From: UBA4971 sp900019985
GTDB lineage: Bacteria > Bacillota > SHA-98 > UBA4971
DNA length: 64,000 nucleotides
Assembly: GCA_050949175.1 (NCBI GenBank)
Contig: JBMNFG010000007.1
Span: 1 to 64,000, forward strand
Direction: 5' to 3'
Shown here: piece by piece, positions 33,335-46,600 of the stretch
Layout of the letters: each line of letters opens with the position of its first letter
Position numbering within the stretch: position 1 is the stretch's first letter
Made by a program: the position numbers and the translations under genes
The notes under the pieces: generated by a model
The model's input: only the letters and a program-made list of their open reading frames with translations
Databases searched by the model: none
What the model was told of the DNA's origin: nothing

Positions 33335-34330
33335 TCAGCATCCCGGCCCGCTGACGACCTCAGGATTGACGCAGTTTGGAGGAAGTTCTCCACGCAGTCC
33401 GGCAATAAGGTTTTGTGCAGCCATAATGCCCATCTTAGTCCTGGTTTCTACGCTTGCGCTCGCTATATGGGGTAGCAGGACAACATTCTCAAGCTCCGGA
33501 AGTCCCGGCGCCATCTCAGGCTCGTTCTCGTAAACGTCCAGGCCTGCGCCTGCTATCTTGCCAGAGCGCAATGCTTCAACCAAGGCCTTCTCGTCTACAA
33601 CCGGGCCACGGCTGGTATTAATCAGATAAGATGTGGGCTTCATTAGTGACAATTCTCGCGCACCAACTAGATGCCTGGTGGAAGGAAGGAGCGGGACGTG
33701 CAGGCTTACAAAGTCTGCCTCTTTCAGCAGTTCGTCAAAGCCCGAATACTCAAGGTTTAAGGCTTTCTCCTCATCTTCAGAAAGCCTGTTCACGTCATAG
33801 TAGAGCACTCTCATGTTGAATCCGGCGGCTCTACGTGCAACAGCACACCCAATCCTTCCCATGCCGACGAGGCCCAGTGTCTTCCCGTATACATCCCCTC
33901 CGAGAAGCATCATTGGCCCCCATCCTGTGTACTTGCCGTTCCGCATAAATGCATCTGCCTCAACAATACGTCGTGCAGTGGCCATCAATAGAGCCCAGGT
34001 CAGGTCTGCGGAAGTCTCTGTGAGCACTCCAGGTGTATTGGTAACAACAATTCCCCGGCCGGTCGCAGCCTTGACATCTACATTGTCAAATCCTACCGCA
34101 TAGTTGGAAATGACTTTAAGGTGTACTGCCGCATCCATTACCTCTGCGGTGATAGTATCAGTTAAGAGGCACAAGATGCCTTCTTTGTCACGTATTCCCT
34201 CTATAAGCTCATCCTTTGTCATTACACGGTCATAGGGATTCAACTCCACTTCGCAAGTATCATAAAGAAGTCTCAGTGCTTCATCTGGAAGCCTTCTTGT
34301 AACAAGTACCTTTTTCTTCACTATGCTCAC
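33335..34330 (-). CDS. D-isomer-specific 2-hydroxyacid dehydrogenase (glyoxylate/hydroxypyruvate reductase type)
   Basis: A 331-residue NAD(P)H-dependent oxidoreductase. The Rossmann motif is GKTLGLVGMGRIGCAVARRA; the substrate domain has VISNYAVGFDNVDVKAATGR. The catalytic trio is visible: Arg in LINTSRGPVVDEKAL, Glu in DVYENEPEM and His in VLLPHIASASVETR. It resembles GyaR-type glyoxylate reductases; hydroxypyruvate, glyoxylate or related 2-oxoacids are possible substrates. The ribosome binding site (GGGAGTG) is just before ATG 34330. Confidence 0.92.
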   Translation of the reverse strand: MSIVKKKVLVTRRLPDEALRLLYDTCEVELNPYDRVMTKDELIEGIRDKEGILCLLTDTITAEVMDAAVHLKVISNYAVGFDNVDVKAATGRGIVVTNTPGVLTETSADLTWALLMATARRIVEADAFMRNGKYTGWGPMMLLGGDVYGKTLGLVGMGRIGCAVARRAAGFNMRVLYYDVNRLSEDEEKALNLEYSGFDELLKEADFVSLHVPLLPSTRHLVGARELSLMKPTSYLINTSRGPVVDEKALVEALRSGKIAGAGLDVYENEPEMAPGLPELENVVLLPHIASASVETRTKMGIMAAQNLIAGLRGELPPNCVNPEVVSGPGC

Positions 34331-34634
34331 TCCCTTTCAACAGATAGGTATTTAAATACGTTATATTATCGATACTATCTAGCCACTCTACTCCAAGCCT
34401 CAACAAGTGCTCTCTTAGAGTGTGCAATTGTTAGCTCCAATGTTTCTCCAGGAATAGGCTTTACTTGAGGATGCTGATGGCCATATGAGGGATGCCAAAG
34501 ACATTAATAGCCGCCTCCGGATAAACCATAAAGTGAACAATGCCTGTTTTCATATATATATGAAGTTAATGGTTCTTTCAAGAATAATCGGGATAGACGT
34601 CGTCTGCGGGAGGTTTCGTACAATAAAAAAAGCT
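34331..34634. other. Gene-free stretch between the 2-hydroxyacid dehydrogenase and 5S rRNA
   Basis: It holds the rRNA terminator at its right edge (AGCTTTTTTTATTG read on the minus strand, about 34622-34634) and a perfect 16-bp AT palindrome at 34549-34564 (TTCATATATATATGAA). No gene or clear promoter was seen. Confidence 0.5.
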
Positions 34635-34640
34635 TCCGGC
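34622..34640 (-). terminator. Terminator of the rRNA operon
   Basis: On the minus strand the 5S 3' end runs into CCGGAAGC followed by TTTTTTTATT. CCGGAAGCTT can pair with AAGCTTTCCGG just upstream of the 5S gene (34746-34756), forming the processing stem and terminator. Confidence 0.7.
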
Positions 34641-34750
34641 GGCGACCTACTCTCCCACATCGTCACCGATGCAGTACCATCGGCGCTGGAGGGCTTAACT
34701 GCTGTGTTCGGGATGGGAACAGGTGTTTCCCCTCCGCCATTACCACCGGA
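34635..34750 (-). rRNA. rrf: 5S ribosomal RNA
   Basis: Read on the minus strand it begins TCCGGTGGTAATGGCGGAGG, includes the conserved CCCATCCCGAACAC and GGGAGAGTAGGTCGCCGCCGG near the 3' end, and has paired termini. About 116 nt, 60 bases downstream of 23S. Confidence 0.95.
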
Positions 34751-34810
34751 AAGCTTATATTCTTTACACCTTGAAAACTGCACAGTATAGGGCAACTTAA
34801 GAGGCTTCAC

Positions 34811-37898
<3,088 letters not shown>

Positions 37899-37960
37899 TC
37901 TTTAACTCAGCGAAAATATCTCTTAATTACCCTTCTACTATGCAGTTTTCAAGGTGCAAC

Positions 37961-38036
37961 TGGTGGAGATGAGCGGAATCGAACCGCTGGCCTCCTGCGT
38001 GCAAGGCAGGCGCTCTCCCATCTGAGCTACATCCCC
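37961..38036 (-). tRNA. tRNA-Ala (anticodon TGC)
   Basis: A 76-nt cloverleaf in the 16S-23S spacer: GGGGATGTAGCTCAGATGGG at the 5' end, anticodon loop CTTGCAC, T arm with GGTTCGATTCC, encoded CCA end. Standard spacer tRNA. Confidence 0.97.
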
Positions 38037-38060
38037 ACGGAAAAAACATTCCATCAAAAA

Positions 38061-38137
<77 letters not shown>

Positions 38138-38280
38138 ACCGAAAATCTTATATAAATTATATAGCATTACAAGGAATTGCTCCTTGGAAACTAAACAGTA
38201 AAGGATGGCAGATTGGGATCGACCTAGGAGTCTTGCGCTCTGTCCCAAGCGGTCTAGGGACAGAACTCACACCTTAAACT

Positions 38281-39828
<1,548 letters not shown>

Positions 39829-39979
39829 ATATCTAAAGGGTTATAAACCCCAGCTCATGCATTTACTGCACAAGCATTTCTAACTCCATAAAAGAACCTC
39901 AATCTTGCGCATGCCTCTACTGTTTAGTTTTCAAGGAACAATCGCCTTGCATTCCGGGGCCGCGCCCCGGCGCTTTATG

Positions 39980-40008
39980 ATGATACCATGCACCATCAGG
40001 TCTGTCAA
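39980..40008 (-). promoter_or_regulatory. rRNA operon promoter
   Basis: On the minus strand TTGACA (40008-40003), 17-base spacer, TATCAT (39985-39980). It is about 150 bases before the 16S 5' end. The -10 hexamer is identical to that of tRNA-Lys. Confidence 0.8.
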
Positions 40009-40086
40009 GTCCTCATATCTTTTGAAATCACTATTGACTAGTTGACAAACTTCGTGGTGAATCGACAACAAAGTCGGATTTATAAA

Positions 40087-41196
40087 TTACCACGAATCGA
40101 TAAGCCTGTCAATAAAGATCTTCAACTTTTCAGCAACTTCCTGATCCTCCCTGGGATCCATGTAAACGGTGCCGAAAGGCCAGGCTGCAGCCTGATGAGT
40201 CCCAAAAAGGACTCTAACATCCTCTGCGAATGTCTCCTCTGTCGACCGGAACCAGCCTTCCGAATTAACCTTGCCGCCGGAAGTCCACATAGGAATGCCG
40301 CGGATGTCCATATACTCGTCCCATCCTTCCGGGTTTTCCTCGTAAGTAACTCCGAGGAATGTCATATGGATGTGGTGTCCAACCTCATGAGCTATAGTGT
40401 AAGCTATCTGGTTTTCGTAGGCTCGGAAATCTGCCGGCGGTGCGCCAAGTATCATATAACCTTTGGATCCAAGCCCGCTGATTTCCCCCATTGAAAAGGG
40501 CAGGATGTAAACCTTGTACCCATGAAAAACCTTGGCAGGAAGGGTCATTCCCTCCAGCACGTCTGCTACTTCTTCTACCTTTGGAACCCTGCCGGGTTCA
40601 GGTTCATAGAGAGGAGCTCCGTCCTGAAGTTGATGTATTTTGACGCCATGGAAAACCGACGGATCCAGGCGGGATTCGAGAAGGCTCCTTCGGACATCAG
40701 CCGCTTTATACAGGACATTCAACCAGCCTGTGGCATTTCTATCGTATATGTGAAAGCCCAGCTTAGGATCGGTATAAGTAGGATTTGCATTAAGCTTTTC
40801 CATCTGACTTTCCAAAAAGGCGATCTCTCCCTCGATTATTACAGCACCTTTTAGTATTGCCATAGAACCTTTCAACCCTGTCGCAGAGCCTTTCAATCCA
40901 GAAAGCTCGCCGTGCATCCCGCCGCTTTCTCGCACAACGCCGGCAAGGTGAACCAGGTCTTTTTCGAGCCATTCACAAAAGCCATCCCCACTGCCAACTG
41001 TCATGCCATGGGAAAGGTTGATTGCCCGGGACATGATCTTACCTACCACATTGTGCCCGGGCTTCAGTACCACAAGACACACGAACGTCACGACAGCAAC
41101 GAAAGCCAGGCCCATGAAGGCAGTCAACATCAACCTGATCTTTAAAGCTCTATCCTGATTGACAGTTCCATCAGAGGTATTTACCTTCGGAACCAA
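40087..41196 (-). CDS. Membrane-anchored HEXXH zinc metalloprotease of unknown family
   Basis: About 369 residues; TTG 41196 (MVPKVNTSDG...) is preferred because GGAGGGG lies 6 bases before it. A single N-terminal membrane segment (LMLTAFMGLAFVAVVTFVCL) is followed by an extracytoplasmic region with a Gly/Leu/Lys-rich repeat-like part (LSGLKGSATGLKGSMAILKG). The C-terminal half has the zinc-binding motif AYTIAHEVGHHIHMTFLG and a downstream acidic candidate ligand (STEETFAEDVRVLFG), the gluzincin pattern. The substrate is unknown. It is alone on its strand between the rRNA promoter and a divergent gene. Confidence 0.75.
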   Translation of the reverse strand: MVPKVNTSDGTVNQDRALKIRLMLTAFMGLAFVAVVTFVCLVVLKPGHNVVGKIMSRAINLSHGMTVGSGDGFCEWLEKDLVHLAGVVRESGGMHGELSGLKGSATGLKGSMAILKGAVIIEGEIAFLESQMEKLNANPTYTDPKLGFHIYDRNATGWLNVLYKAADVRRSLLESRLDPSVFHGVKIHQLQDGAPLYEPEPGRVPKVEEVADVLEGMTLPAKVFHGYKVYILPFSMGEISGLGSKGYMILGAPPADFRAYENQIAYTIAHEVGHHIHMTFLGVTYEENPEGWDEYMDIRGIPMWTSGGKVNSEGWFRSTEETFAEDVRVLFGTHQAAAWPFGTVYMDPREDQEVAEKLKIFIDRLIDSW

Positions 41197-41460
41197 GCAT
41201 CGCCCCTCCCACAAAGCTTCCCGTACAAAGTCCGGAAGCCTTAGCCCTTCATATGACGAGCCTAGCTGCGATCATTCAGCAAATGCGCAGCTAAACAGGC
41301 TTAGCATTGAAGGATAACACAAATCGTCATATTATGTAAACTCCAATCAATAGAAACCGGGGCCTCATGCACTCTATAACGACCATGTAAAGCGCGCCTT
41401 AAACTATTACGCATCATCAAATGCGTCCTGGCAGATACTAATTGCCAAGGAGGTGATTTT

Positions 41461-42021
41461 GTGGACAACGAAATGTCCCCAAATGACCGGTCCGGCGACA
41501 CGGATGTAGGTGGCAGTTTAGGAGATCAAGACAGAGGTGGAAGGACGAGAAGCGGACACATTAATACCGGCGCATGGCTGATCGGAGCACTCCTTGTGGT
41601 ATTGGCAGTATTTGCAGGGCTCCGCTTCACCAGGGTCCCCGCGCCGCAGACTCCTGCCCCAACAAGGCCGGCACCGACGGTTCCTGGACCTACGCCCACT
41701 CCTTCGCCTACAACCCCTCAGCCAACGACTTCAGATCTTGACCGTAGCATAGAGAAAGTCGAAGATGCTGTGACGAGGGAAGACTGGGCAGCTGCAAGTA
41801 GAGAGCTATCGGTGCTTCGCACTACCTGGGAAGGCCTTCGCGGAAGGATAACCGCGGAAGATGCGGAGAGAGACACTTCCAGGTTTGAAGCAGCCATGAG
41901 AAACCTTGAAGAGAACATCAGATTGAGGAATGAGGCAGAAGCAAAAGATGATATTGAAGAACTGAAGACTATCGCAAGCAAATTCAGGTTAACCCAGACA
42001 GGTGGTACTGCCTCCAGCTGA
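41461..42021 (+). CDS. Membrane-anchored DUF4363-like protein
   Basis: A 186-residue protein starting at GTG 41461 behind CAAGGAGGTGA. A polar Gly/Asp/Arg-rich N-terminus is followed by one membrane segment (GAWLIGALLVVLAVFAGLRF), a Pro/Thr-rich linker (PTVPGPTPTPSPTTPQPTTS) and a C-terminal helical region (SIEKVEDAVTREDWAAASRE) that resembles DUF4363. The function of that family is unknown; members occur in spore-formers. It is divergent from the zinc protease and convergent with rtcB. Confidence 0.6.
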   Translation: MDNEMSPNDRSGDTDVGGSLGDQDRGGRTRSGHINTGAWLIGALLVVLAVFAGLRFTRVPAPQTPAPTRPAPTVPGPTPTPSPTTPQPTTSDLDRSIEKVEDAVTREDWAAASRELSVLRTTWEGLRGRITAEDAERDTSRFEAAMRNLEENIRLRNEAEAKDDIEELKTIASKFRLTQTGGTASS

Positions 42022-42030
42022 GAAAATTTA

Positions 42031-42052
42031 AGGGGGAAGAGACCTTCCCCCT
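42031..42052. terminator. Hairpin between the DUF4363-like gene and rtcB
   Basis: AGGGGGAAG (42031-42039) pairs perfectly with CTTCCCCCT (42044-42052). On the minus strand it is followed by TAAATTTT, so it probably ends rtcB transcripts; on the plus strand the T-run comes 14 bases later. Confidence 0.65.
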
Positions 42053-42068
42053 ACTCACTTCGTCCTTT

Positions 42069-43526
42069 TTAGCCCTTAATTACCCCAATAGGCCTCATAC
42101 GGGCAACCTTAAGCGAAATCCCTGCTTCGTGACAAACCTGCACTACCTGGTTGACGTCTTTGTATGCTTGCGGTGCTTCTTCAGCTAACACTCCGCGGCT
42201 GGCAGCCTTAACAATGATTCCCCTGTCCCTCAGCTCAGACTGTACTGCTGTTCCGCTGACTTCTTTCTTAGCAGCAGTCCTGCTGAGAACCCGTCCTGCG
42301 CCGTGACACGTGGAACCGAAAGTCTCCTCCAGCGCCTTCTTCGTGCCGACAAGAAGATATGACCCTGTACCCATATCTCCAGGAACCAATACAGGTTGAC
42401 CGATGTCTTTGTACTCTTCAGGGATGTCCGGGTGGCCCGGAGGAAACGCCCTGGTAGCACCCTTCCTATGCACACAAACACGGATAGGCTTGCCGTTTAC
42501 CTTATGCTCTTCGACCTTTGCAATGTTATGAGCAACGTCATAGATAAGCTCCATACCAAGATCCTGAGGAGATTTCAGAAACACCTTCCTAAAGACCTCC
42601 CGAGTCCAGTGCATGATTATTTGCCTGTTAGCCCAAGCATAATTTGCTGCTGCAGCCATAGCTGCAAAATAATCCTGCCCCTCCTCAGAAGCAAACGGAG
42701 CACATGCCAACTGCCTGTCGGGAATATCAATGTTGTATTTCCTGACCGCGCGCTCCATGACTTTCAAGTAATCAGTACACACTTGATGGCCCAGTCCCCT
42801 GGAACCGGAATGAATCATGACAACAACTTGACCCGGGAAAAGCCTTAGATCCTCGGCTACATCTTCAGCAAATATCTCTTCGATTACCTGGATTTCAAGG
42901 AAGTGATTGCCTGACCCCAAGGTTCCCAGCTGCACCAAGCCGCGGTCACATGCTTTGTTGCTGACCTTATCCGCTTTAGCGGCTTTCATGCAACCCCGTT
43001 CTTCCGTCTTATCCAGGTCCTCCGGCAGGCCGTAGCCTGCCTCCACTGCCCAGCCTGCGCCCTTTTCCAGAACTACCCGGATTTCGTCCTTATCAAGCTT
43101 GACAGCGCCTTTTGAGCCCACTCCCGATGGGATATCTTTAAAAAGTTGATTTACCAATTTCTCAAGATGGGGACGGACCTCTTCTTCCTGAAGATCAGTC
43201 CTGAGGAGCCTGACTCCGCAATTGATGTCAAAGCCTACTCCTCCCGGCGATATCACACCGTCATCAAGGCGGGTTGCGCCTACCCCGCCGATGGCAAAGC
43301 CGTATCCCCAGTGAATGTCAGGCATCGCCAGAGACGCGCCTACTATTTCAGGGAGATGCGCAACATTTGCTACTTGCTCAGGGGCTTGATCCTCCCGTAT
43401 CACTTCAATATTGTCCTCATCTACGTAGATCAAGCCAGGCACCCTCATACCGGGTTTATACGTCTCCGGGATTCTCCACTTAAACTTATCCACTCTCTCA
43501 AGAGGGCCTGTCCATCTATTGCTCAT
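42069..43526 (-). CDS. rtcB: RNA-splicing ligase RtcB
   Basis: A 485-residue protein from ATG 43526 (MSNRWTGPLERVDKFKWRIP), with GGGGGTG upstream. RtcB joins RNA 2',3'-cyclic phosphate and 5'-OH ends with GTP and manganese. Conserved metal and guanylylation motifs are present: SPGGVGFDINCGVRLLRTDL, LGSGNHFLEIQVIEE, VVMIHSGSRGLGHQV, YDVAHNIAKVEEH, RKGATRAFPPGHPD and GDMGTGSYLLVG. Its activator archease is encoded just upstream on the same strand. It may serve RNA repair. Confidence 0.96.
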   Translation of the reverse strand: MSNRWTGPLERVDKFKWRIPETYKPGMRVPGLIYVDEDNIEVIREDQAPEQVANVAHLPEIVGASLAMPDIHWGYGFAIGGVGATRLDDGVISPGGVGFDINCGVRLLRTDLQEEEVRPHLEKLVNQLFKDIPSGVGSKGAVKLDKDEIRVVLEKGAGWAVEAGYGLPEDLDKTEERGCMKAAKADKVSNKACDRGLVQLGTLGSGNHFLEIQVIEEIFAEDVAEDLRLFPGQVVVMIHSGSRGLGHQVCTDYLKVMERAVRKYNIDIPDRQLACAPFASEEGQDYFAAMAAAANYAWANRQIIMHWTREVFRKVFLKSPQDLGMELIYDVAHNIAKVEEHKVNGKPIRVCVHRKGATRAFPPGHPDIPEEYKDIGQPVLVPGDMGTGSYLLVGTKKALEETFGSTCHGAGRVLSRTAAKKEVSGTAVQSELRDRGIIVKAASRGVLAEEAPQAYKDVNQVVQVCHEAGISLKVARMRPIGVIKG

Positions 43527-43652
43527 GAGTCTGACACCCCCTAACAACACTGCTAAGCATAATCGCCGGCAAGGCGTTCCATTGAAAAGGTAACCGAAGA
43601 AATGGTTGGGAAAGAGGCGGAAGCAGGAATTGGCTTTGGACCTTTAGCGTAT

Positions 43653-44147
43653 CTAGATATCCAGTATAACCTGGGCATACCACTTGGCCTCATCATCTCG
43701 GCCCTGTTCATCCCCGGCAAGATGTTCCACCTCAAGCATATGGTATGTTACGCCTTTAATCTCCAGGACAAGCTCATGTGCTTCAGGGCGAAACTCCTCT
43801 CCGCTAATTGCCGCGGATACGGCATACCCGTCTGACTCGGTTGAAGTTTCCTCAGGCTCTCGGATTGTTAAACTTCTGATATCACCCGGCAGAAACCCTT
43901 TTGTGTATATCTGAAACAACAGCTCTGATAACCATGACACCATGAGGCTCTCAAGATCATGGCCTTCAACTTCTATATCTATCTCATCCGTACAGGAGAT
44001 ACGGGTTTCAGAAGACACAATCAGCCGGGTCATCCCCGCAGCCATTACGGAGAAGAGCTCCTCAAGGGTCCTGGCGAACCCACGAAGGCCTACATCTGCT
44101 GTGTGTTCAAAAACCTCATATCTCATCCCCATGCCGGTTCTATCCAC
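43653..44147 (-). CDS. Archease (RtcB activator)
   Basis: A 164-residue archease: the N-terminus has GMRYEVFEHTADVGLRGFAR, and the conserved acidic residues lie in the later VEGHDLESLMVSWLSELLFQ and VKAVTYH-like GVTYHMLEVEH. Archease accelerates RtcB guanylylation and multiple turnover. The start overlaps the end of gyrA by 8 bases, and rtcB follows 126 bases downstream. GTG 44147 and ATG 44132 or 44126 are all possible starts. Confidence 0.92.
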   Translation of the reverse strand: MDRTGMGMRYEVFEHTADVGLRGFARTLEELFSVMAAGMTRLIVSSETRISCTDEIDIEVEGHDLESLMVSWLSELLFQIYTKGFLPGDIRSLTIREPEETSTESDGYAVSAAISGEEFRPEAHELVLEIKGVTYHMLEVEHLAGDEQGRDDEAKWYAQVILDI

Positions 44148-46578
44148 CGTTCTTCGTCACGATCTGTGCTATGGAAACGACTTTGTCTTCGGGGTCGAGG
44201 CGCATAACTCGAACACCCTGCGCCCCCCTGCCTTGTTGGGAAATGTCAGCCGCATCCATTCTGATGACAACGCCCTCAGCAGAGATACACATAAGCTCGT
44301 CGTCGCCCTCAAGCACCTTAATGGCAACTGCCAAACCGGTCTTGTCTGTAAGCGTAATGGCCTTGACGCCTCTTCCTCCTCTGGAAGCGTAAGTACGGTA
44401 TTGGTTAAGAGGCGTCCTCTTTCCATAACCGTTTTCAGTGACAACAAGCAGATCCCGGTCTTCTCTGACTACATCCATCCCTATGACTGTATCTCCGTCT
44501 CCCAGGCGAATCCCAATAACTCCCCTGGCACTACGCCCCATTGGCCTGACGTCTTCCTCACTGAATCTAAGAGCCAAGCCTTGGGCTGTGACAATTATTA
44601 TCTCCTGGTTTCCCGTAGTCCGTTTCACACTGACAAGATCGTCATCGGGATCCAGGCGAATTGCCAGAAGCCCGGTCTTCCTCTTGGTATCGAATTCTTC
44701 CAAGGCAGTCTTCTTTACAATGCCGCGCCTTGTGGCCATGAGAAGGTATTTATCAGGTGCAAACGTCCTGATCGGTATCACTGCCCTGATAGTTTCATCC
44801 GGCATCAAGGGTATCAGGTTGACAATCGCGGTGCCCCTGGCCTGACGGCTTGCTTCAGGGATCTCATAGGCCTTTAGCGAGTATACCCTTCCTTTATCTG
44901 TAAAGAAGAGGATGTAGTTTAGGGTCGTAGCTATGAACAGGTGCTCCACAAAATCCTCTTCCTTTGGGTTCGTAGCTGTAATGCCTCTACCCCCGCGCCT
45001 CTGGCTCTTATAGGTATTTAGAGGCATCCTTTTGATGTATCCCTGATGAGTCAGGGTCACTGCGATATCCTCTTCAGCTATCAAGTCTTCAACATCAAAG
45101 TCTGAACTGCCCGCTGTAATCCTGGTCCTTCTGTCATCTCCGAACGTCTCTTTGATCTCTAACAATTCTTCTTTGATGATTTGGAGGACTTTTTGCTCGT
45201 CAGCAAGGATGCCTTTGAGCTCTTTTATCAGATTCATAATGTCCTTCAGTTCGTCTTCGATCTTCCGCCGCTCGAGGCCGGTCAGCCTCTGCAGCCTCAT
45301 ATCAAGGATAGCCTGGGCTTGTTTCTCTGTGAGGTTGAAGCTTTTCATCAGGCCTTCCCTTGCAATATCCGGGGTGCGGGAGGACCGAATCAGATTGATG
45401 ACAGCATCTAAGTTATCAAGGGCTATTTTGAGGCCTTCGAGGATATGAGCCCTTCCCTCTGCCTTGTTCAGGTCAAATCTCGTTCTCCTTACCACTATCT
45501 CTTTCTGGTATTCGATATAGTGGGAAATCACGCTCTTCAGGTCAAGGAGCTTAGGCTCTCCGTTTACAATGACCAGCATGATCACGCCAAAGGTCGTCTG
45601 CATCTGCGTGTGCCTGTAGAGTTGATTCAGTATTACGTTGGGGTTTGCATCCCGTCTGACATCAATGACGATCCGAATGCCTTCTCTGTCGCTTTCATCC
45701 CTGAGATCAGTAATACCGTCGATCTTCTTGTCACGGACCAATTCTGCAATATGCTCAATCAGCCGTGACTTGTTGACCTGATACGGAATCTCCGAGACTA
45801 TAATACGGTTCCTTCCCCCTGAGAGGCTCTCGATTTGAGCGGCGGCTCTTATCCTAATAGAACCCCTGCCTGTGGTATATGCGCTTCGAATTCCTTCTTT
45901 TCCTACAATTATGCCCGCTGTTGGGAAGTCAGGGCCTTTTATGACGGTCATTAGATCCTCAACTTTCGCATCCGGGTTATCTATAAGCATAATGACGCCG
46001 TCAATGACTTCCCTTAAGTTGTGGGGAGGGATGTTAGTAGCCATTCCCACAGCAATCCCTGACGACCCGTTTACGAGGAGGTTTGGGAAACGGCAAGGCA
46101 GCACCACAGGCTCCTTCAACGATTCATCGAAGTTAGGTTGGAAATCTACGGTGTCCTTATCTATATCAGCCAAAAGCTTCTGAGATATCCTGGCCATTCG
46201 AGCTTCAGTGTAACGCATCGCAGCCGGAGGGTCCCCGTCAACTGATCCGAAGTTCCCGTGGCCGTCAATCAAAGGATACCTTTGCGAGAAGTCTTGAGCC
46301 ATCCTGACCAAGGCATCGTAAATCGCTGCGTCTCCGTGAGGGTGGTATTTACCCATAACCTCTCCGACGATTGTCGCAGACTTTCGGTGAGGCTTGTCTG
46401 ATGTGAGGCCTATCTCATTCATTGCGTAAAGGATGCGCCTGTGGATAGGCTTCAGGCCGTCACGGACATCAGGAAGAGCCCTTCCCACTATTACGCTCAT
46501 TGAGTACAGCATGTACGAGCGCTTCATCTCGTCTTTCAGGTCAATTGGGATTATTTTGCCGTCTGTGAATTCAAGCAA
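44140..46578 (-). CDS. gyrA: DNA gyrase subunit A
   Basis: An 812-residue type II topoisomerase subunit. The catalytic tyrosine lies in PPAAMRYTEARM, the N-terminal region has RALPDVRDGLKPIHRRILYA, and the GyrA box is SQRRGGRGITAT, which marks gyrase rather than topoisomerase IV. Six C-terminal beta-pinwheel repeats follow. It forms A2B2 gyrase with GyrB, encoded 22 bases upstream. It ends by overlapping archease. Confidence 0.98.
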   Translation of the reverse strand: MLEFTDGKIIPIDLKDEMKRSYMLYSMSVIVGRALPDVRDGLKPIHRRILYAMNEIGLTSDKPHRKSATIVGEVMGKYHPHGDAAIYDALVRMAQDFSQRYPLIDGHGNFGSVDGDPPAAMRYTEARMARISQKLLADIDKDTVDFQPNFDESLKEPVVLPCRFPNLLVNGSSGIAVGMATNIPPHNLREVIDGVIMLIDNPDAKVEDLMTVIKGPDFPTAGIIVGKEGIRSAYTTGRGSIRIRAAAQIESLSGGRNRIIVSEIPYQVNKSRLIEHIAELVRDKKIDGITDLRDESDREGIRIVIDVRRDANPNVILNQLYRHTQMQTTFGVIMLVIVNGEPKLLDLKSVISHYIEYQKEIVVRRTRFDLNKAEGRAHILEGLKIALDNLDAVINLIRSSRTPDIAREGLMKSFNLTEKQAQAILDMRLQRLTGLERRKIEDELKDIMNLIKELKGILADEQKVLQIIKEELLEIKETFGDDRRTRITAGSSDFDVEDLIAEEDIAVTLTHQGYIKRMPLNTYKSQRRGGRGITATNPKEEDFVEHLFIATTLNYILFFTDKGRVYSLKAYEIPEASRQARGTAIVNLIPLMPDETIRAVIPIRTFAPDKYLLMATRRGIVKKTALEEFDTKRKTGLLAIRLDPDDDLVSVKRTTGNQEIIIVTAQGLALRFSEEDVRPMGRSARGVIGIRLGDGDTVIGMDVVREDRDLLVVTENGYGKRTPLNQYRTYASRGGRGVKAITLTDKTGLAVAIKVLEGDDELMCISAEGVVIRMDAADISQQGRGAQGVRVMRLDPEDKVVSIAQIVTKNGG

Positions 46579-46600
46579 AGACTATGACCTCCTCAAGGTC

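Noticed and set aside
34549..34564. Perfect 16-bp palindrome TTCATATATATATGAA
   Set aside because: A simple AT repeat in an AT-rich spacer; no gene or promoter context supports a function.
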